DNA of 64,000 bases from Opitutales bacterium (lineage in GTDB: Bacteria; Verrucomicrobiota; Verrucomicrobiia; Opitutales; UBA2987): the NCBI GenBank assembly GCA_021772515.1, contig JAJFLU010000053.1, positions 62,001 to 126,000 of the forward strand. The letters are read 5' to 3'. This document shows, one piece after another, positions 62,041-64,000 of this stretch. The position numbers and the translations under genes are program-made. How positions within the stretch are numbered: position 1 is the first letter of the stretch; each line of letters starts with the position of its first letter. Under the pieces are notes generated by a model. It was given only the letters and a program-made list of their open reading frames with translations, had not been told where the DNA came from and did not search any database.

Positions 62041-63153
62041 ATGGATTCACGAATTACTCGATTGGCTGAAGTACTCACGGGGTTTTCCGTGAAATTAAAA
62101 AAGGGAGAAAAGGTGCTCATCGATGCCCATGATGTGCCCGATGACATGGTTTTGGCCTTGGTGAGGGCCGCTCGGGCGCGCAAGGCAATACCGTTTGTGC
62201 AGGTAAATCATGGTCGGCTTGTGCGCGAGGTGTATTATGGCGCCACGGAGGAGCAATTTAAAACGGCGGCGCGGTTGGAATTACATCGCATGAAGCAAAT
62301 GGACGCCTATATCGCTCTGCGTGGTTCGCAGAATATTTTCGAGTTATCGGATGTTCCCACCAGTAAAATGAAGATGGCTCTGAGCCTTATGAGGCCGGTG
62401 CAGGATTGGAGGGTTAAGAAAACGAAATGGGTGGTGTTACGGTGGCCAACTCCGGCCATGGCCCAACAGGCGGCAACGAGCACGGAGTCTTTCGAGGATT
62501 TTTATTTTCGGGTTTGCAATCTCGACTACTCGCGGATGATTCCGGGCATGAAAGCCCTCAAACGCATGATGGATCGTACGGATAAGGTTCACATTACGGG
62601 GCCCGGAACGGATCTACGTTTTTCAATTAAAAATATCGGCGCAATAACCTGTGGGGGTAGTCATAACATCCCCGATGGCGAAGTGTTTTCCTGTCCCGTT
62701 AAAACGAGTGTGGAAGGCCATGTTACCTACAACGCTCCCTCGGTTTATCTCGGAGATTCCTTTGATAATGTGCGGTTGGAATTTAAGCAAGGGCGTGTTG
62801 TCAAGGCGTCCGCTAATGCTAATACTAATAAGTTGAACAAAATTTTAGATTCCGATGCAGGTGCTCGTTATATCGGTGAATTTGCCATTGGGTTTAACCC
62901 CCATATTTTGGAACCCATGCGCGATATTCTCTTTGACGAGAAAATTGGCGGCTCGTTCCATTTTACGCCGGGCCAAGCCTACGAAGATGCCGATAATGGT
63001 AACCGTTCACAGGTCCACTGGGATTTAGTAAACATCCAACGGCCAGAATACGGGGGAGGGGAAATACGGTTCGACGGGAAGCTTATCCGCAAAGATGGCA
63101 TGTTCGTTCCCAAGTCATTGCATAAACTAAATCCAGAATACCTCCTGGGTTGA
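62041..63153 (+). CDS. M29-family aminopeptidase
   Basis: A 370-aa metallopeptidase of the AmpS/M29 (thermophilic aminopeptidase) family. The metal-ligand regions are near [25 protein letters not shown] and [16 protein letters not shown], with a late [25 protein letters not shown]. The N-terminal half shows the usual [13 protein letters not shown] and [11 protein letters not shown]. These enzymes release N-terminal amino acids from peptides in the cytoplasm with Co or Zn. The gene lies 39 bp after the kinase gene on the same strand, so they may be cotranscribed. Confidence 0.9.
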   Translation: MDSRITRLAEVLTGFSVKLKKGEKVLIDAHDVPDDMVLALVRAARARKAIPFVQVNHGRLVREVYYGATEEQFKTAARLELHRMKQMDAYIALRGSQNIFELSDVPTSKMKMALSLMRPVQDWRVKKTKWVVLRWPTPAMAQQAATSTESFEDFYFRVCNLDYSRMIPGMKALKRMMDRTDKVHITGPGTDLRFSIKNIGAITCGGSHNIPDGEVFSCPVKTSVEGHVTYNAPSVYLGDSFDNVRLEFKQGRVVKASANANTNKLNKILDSDAGARYIGEFAIGFNPHILEPMRDILFDEKIGGSFHFTPGQAYEDADNGNRSQVHWDLVNIQRPEYGGGEIRFDGKLIRKDGMFVPKSLHKLNPEYLLG

Positions 63154-63234
63154 GCTTCCGCCTGGGCAAAAGCCGGATTATTCTAACCACGGATTGCACG
63201 GTTGAGAGGGAGAAGAGCAGGGGGGTAATTTTAA

Positions 63235-63261
63235 CCGCAGATTACGCAGATAAGCGCAGAT
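63235..63261 (+). repeat. Tandem 9-bp repeat (gcagat type)
   Basis: CCGCAGATT, ACGCAGATA and AGCGCAGAT follow each other. The same three-unit order occurs at 21336-21362 with one base changed. Both lie in gaps between genes on the + strand. Confidence 0.78.
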
Positions 63262-63332
63262 GATGGAGTTGGGAGATATGAAGATGATACTGGATGCTTG
63301 ATGCTGGATGCAGATTGGGAGGGGTACAGTCC

Positions 63333-63372
63333 GGACATCGTTTACGGAAATAGGTCAGGACATCGTTTATGG
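63333..63372 (+). repeat. Direct repeat of a 15-bp unit, 25-bp spacing
   Basis: GGACATCGTTTACGG (63333-63347) recurs as GGACATCGTTTATGG (63358-63372). The pair may be the remnant of an insertion sequence end or a regulator-binding tandem. There is no transposase gene near it. Confidence 0.6.
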
Positions 63373-63471
63373 TTTGGATAACTTGGATACCTCTTTTTGG
63401 GGTTTTTTCGTACTAATTATTATTAATTTTTGATTTTTTAGCGAACGCAGCCAACGCAGCCAACGCAGTCA

Positions 63472-63500
63472 TTGTGGGGTTCGGGGTTTTTTGGTATAAT
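63472..63500 (+). promoter_or_regulatory. Candidate sigma-70 promoter for the squalene/phytoene synthase gene
   Basis: TTGTGG at 63472-63477 and a perfect TATAAT at 63495-63500 are 17 bp apart. Transcription would then begin near 63507, at the ATG there, so either the transcript is leaderless or translation starts further downstream. Confidence 0.35.
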
Positions 63501-63506
63501 GTTGGC

Positions 63507-64000
63507 ATGACGAACTTGATTTTAACTTATCGATTTTACGGGGGGCTCGGACATAGGCACGGATATTTTTGGATGCCGGGGCTGGTGGGGATTTGTATTA
63601 ATCCTTGCGGCGGCGGGGTATTTGCGGACAATGCCGGTAGTTTGAAACTCGCCCGGTGGCGACTGATTGCCCAACAAATCTCATTCTTTGCCTGGGAAAA
63701 TAGGGAAGTGACGGAAAAACTTTTAGATAACAACAATACCCTGGAGCGAAACGGGGCGGATGTCTCGTCTGCCGCTTCGCAAACTTCGGGTGCGGGGTCG
63801 GCTTTGGCTTCGGACGAGGCGATGCAGGCGAAAATGCTGGAGGGGGTTTCGCGCACTTTTGCCCTGACCATTCCTCAGCTTCCGGGGGAATTATGCCGGG
63901 TGGTTTCCAATGCCTACCTACTTTGTCGTATCGTGGATACGATCGAAGACGAACCCGCTTTGACGGCAGAGCAAAAACGGGGCTTTTGCGATCAATTTGC
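63507..64000 (+). CDS. Squalene/phytoene synthase-family protein, 5' part (runs off the window)
   Basis: The frame is open from ATG 63507 to the right edge, so the gene is cut. The recognisable family part starts near 63822 ([20 protein letters not shown]), then the first Asp-rich prenyl-diphosphate site [13 protein letters not shown]. This matches farnesyl-diphosphate farnesyltransferase-type squalene synthases, which join two farnesyl diphosphates, possibly for hopanoids or carotenoids. The residues before 63822 are low in similarity and may not be translated; ATG 63573 and 63822 are other start options. No other terpenoid gene is in view. Confidence 0.75.
   Translation, partial: MTNLILTYRFYGGLGHRHGYFWMPGLVGICINPCGGGVFADNAGSLKLARWRLIAQQISFFAWENREVTEKLLDNNNTLERNGADVSSAASQTSGAGSALASDEAMQAKMLEGVSRTFALTIPQLPGELCRVVSNAYLLCRIVDTIEDEPALTAEQKRGFCDQF

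Larger units (their letters stand above)
63154..63506. other. Intergenic region with several short repeat types
   Basis: It holds a 9-bp array (63235-63261), a 7-bp array (63290-63310), a 25-bp-spaced direct repeat (63333-63372) and the gccaacgca-type array (63443-63468). It shares two of these types with the gap near 46.8 kb. No gene was seen apart from the promoter at its right end. Confidence 0.55.

Overview
The window looks like chromosomal DNA of a diderm, LPS-making, menaquinone-using bacterium, most likely Verrucomicrobiota of the Opitutae/Puniceicoccales type. This is an inference. It rests on Kdo transferase (WaaA) and LpxK, a men gene cluster, a ClpX without its zinc domain, and a set of secreted proteins that end in small C-terminal modules (a Ca-binding 'D.DKDGL.NF.EY' segment followed by 'Y.LQ.SSDL..W') of the kind common in that phylum. 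No rRNA, intact transposase, prophage or CRISPR array was seen. One tRNA gene (His, GTG) is present.

Layout. 0-3.6 kb: the 3' part of an HtrA protease, an inactive HtrA relative, riboflavin synthase and a family-4-type uracil-DNA glycosylase, in one direction. 3.6-12.5 kb: a secreted EEP-fold protein, an AT-rich membrane ORF, menG-clpX, an HU-type protein, hisS, a small unknown gene, a PlsC-type acyltransferase and a Rieske oxygenase. 12.6-25 kb: a secretome block with a PhoD phosphatase, SixA-like phosphatase, matrixin-like metalloprotease, M6 metalloprotease with seven SBBP-type repeats, TPR lipoprotein and trypsin-like protease. 25-34 kb: waaA, trpA, a 606-bp AT-rich gap with DnaA-box-like sites (oriC candidate), miaA, a SurA/PpiD-like chaperone, a pseudouridine synthase, an RNase D-like exonuclease, an MBL hydrolase and a Cys-motif unknown. 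34-42 kb: a SNF2 helicase, then two large secreted proteins (Asp-box propeller; Asp-rich protein with an exact 195-bp repeat) that share an aromatic C-terminal module. 42-47 kb: tRNA-His, two unknown membrane proteins, an aquaporin and an Mrr nuclease, bordered by short intergenic repeats. 47-64 kb: a second EEP protein, metG-menF-menD-menB, class II aldolase, topoisomerase III, a class V aminotransferase, lpxK, an adenylate-kinase fusion, an M29 aminopeptidase and the start of a squalene/phytoene synthase gene cut by the window end.

How the genes fit together. MenF, MenD, MenB and the distant MenG cover four steps of menaquinone synthesis. WaaA and LpxK serve lipid A-Kdo assembly. HtrA, pseudo-HtrA, the SurA-like protein and the TPR lipoprotein would act in the envelope that handles the large exported proteins. 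The observations most worth a second look are the aromatic C-terminal module pair with its 195-bp repeat, the recurring C-terminal module on three unrelated proteases, the oriC candidate, and the adenylate kinase fused to an unknown domain. No new defence or mobile system is obvious. All functional calls come from reading motifs by eye; no database search was run.
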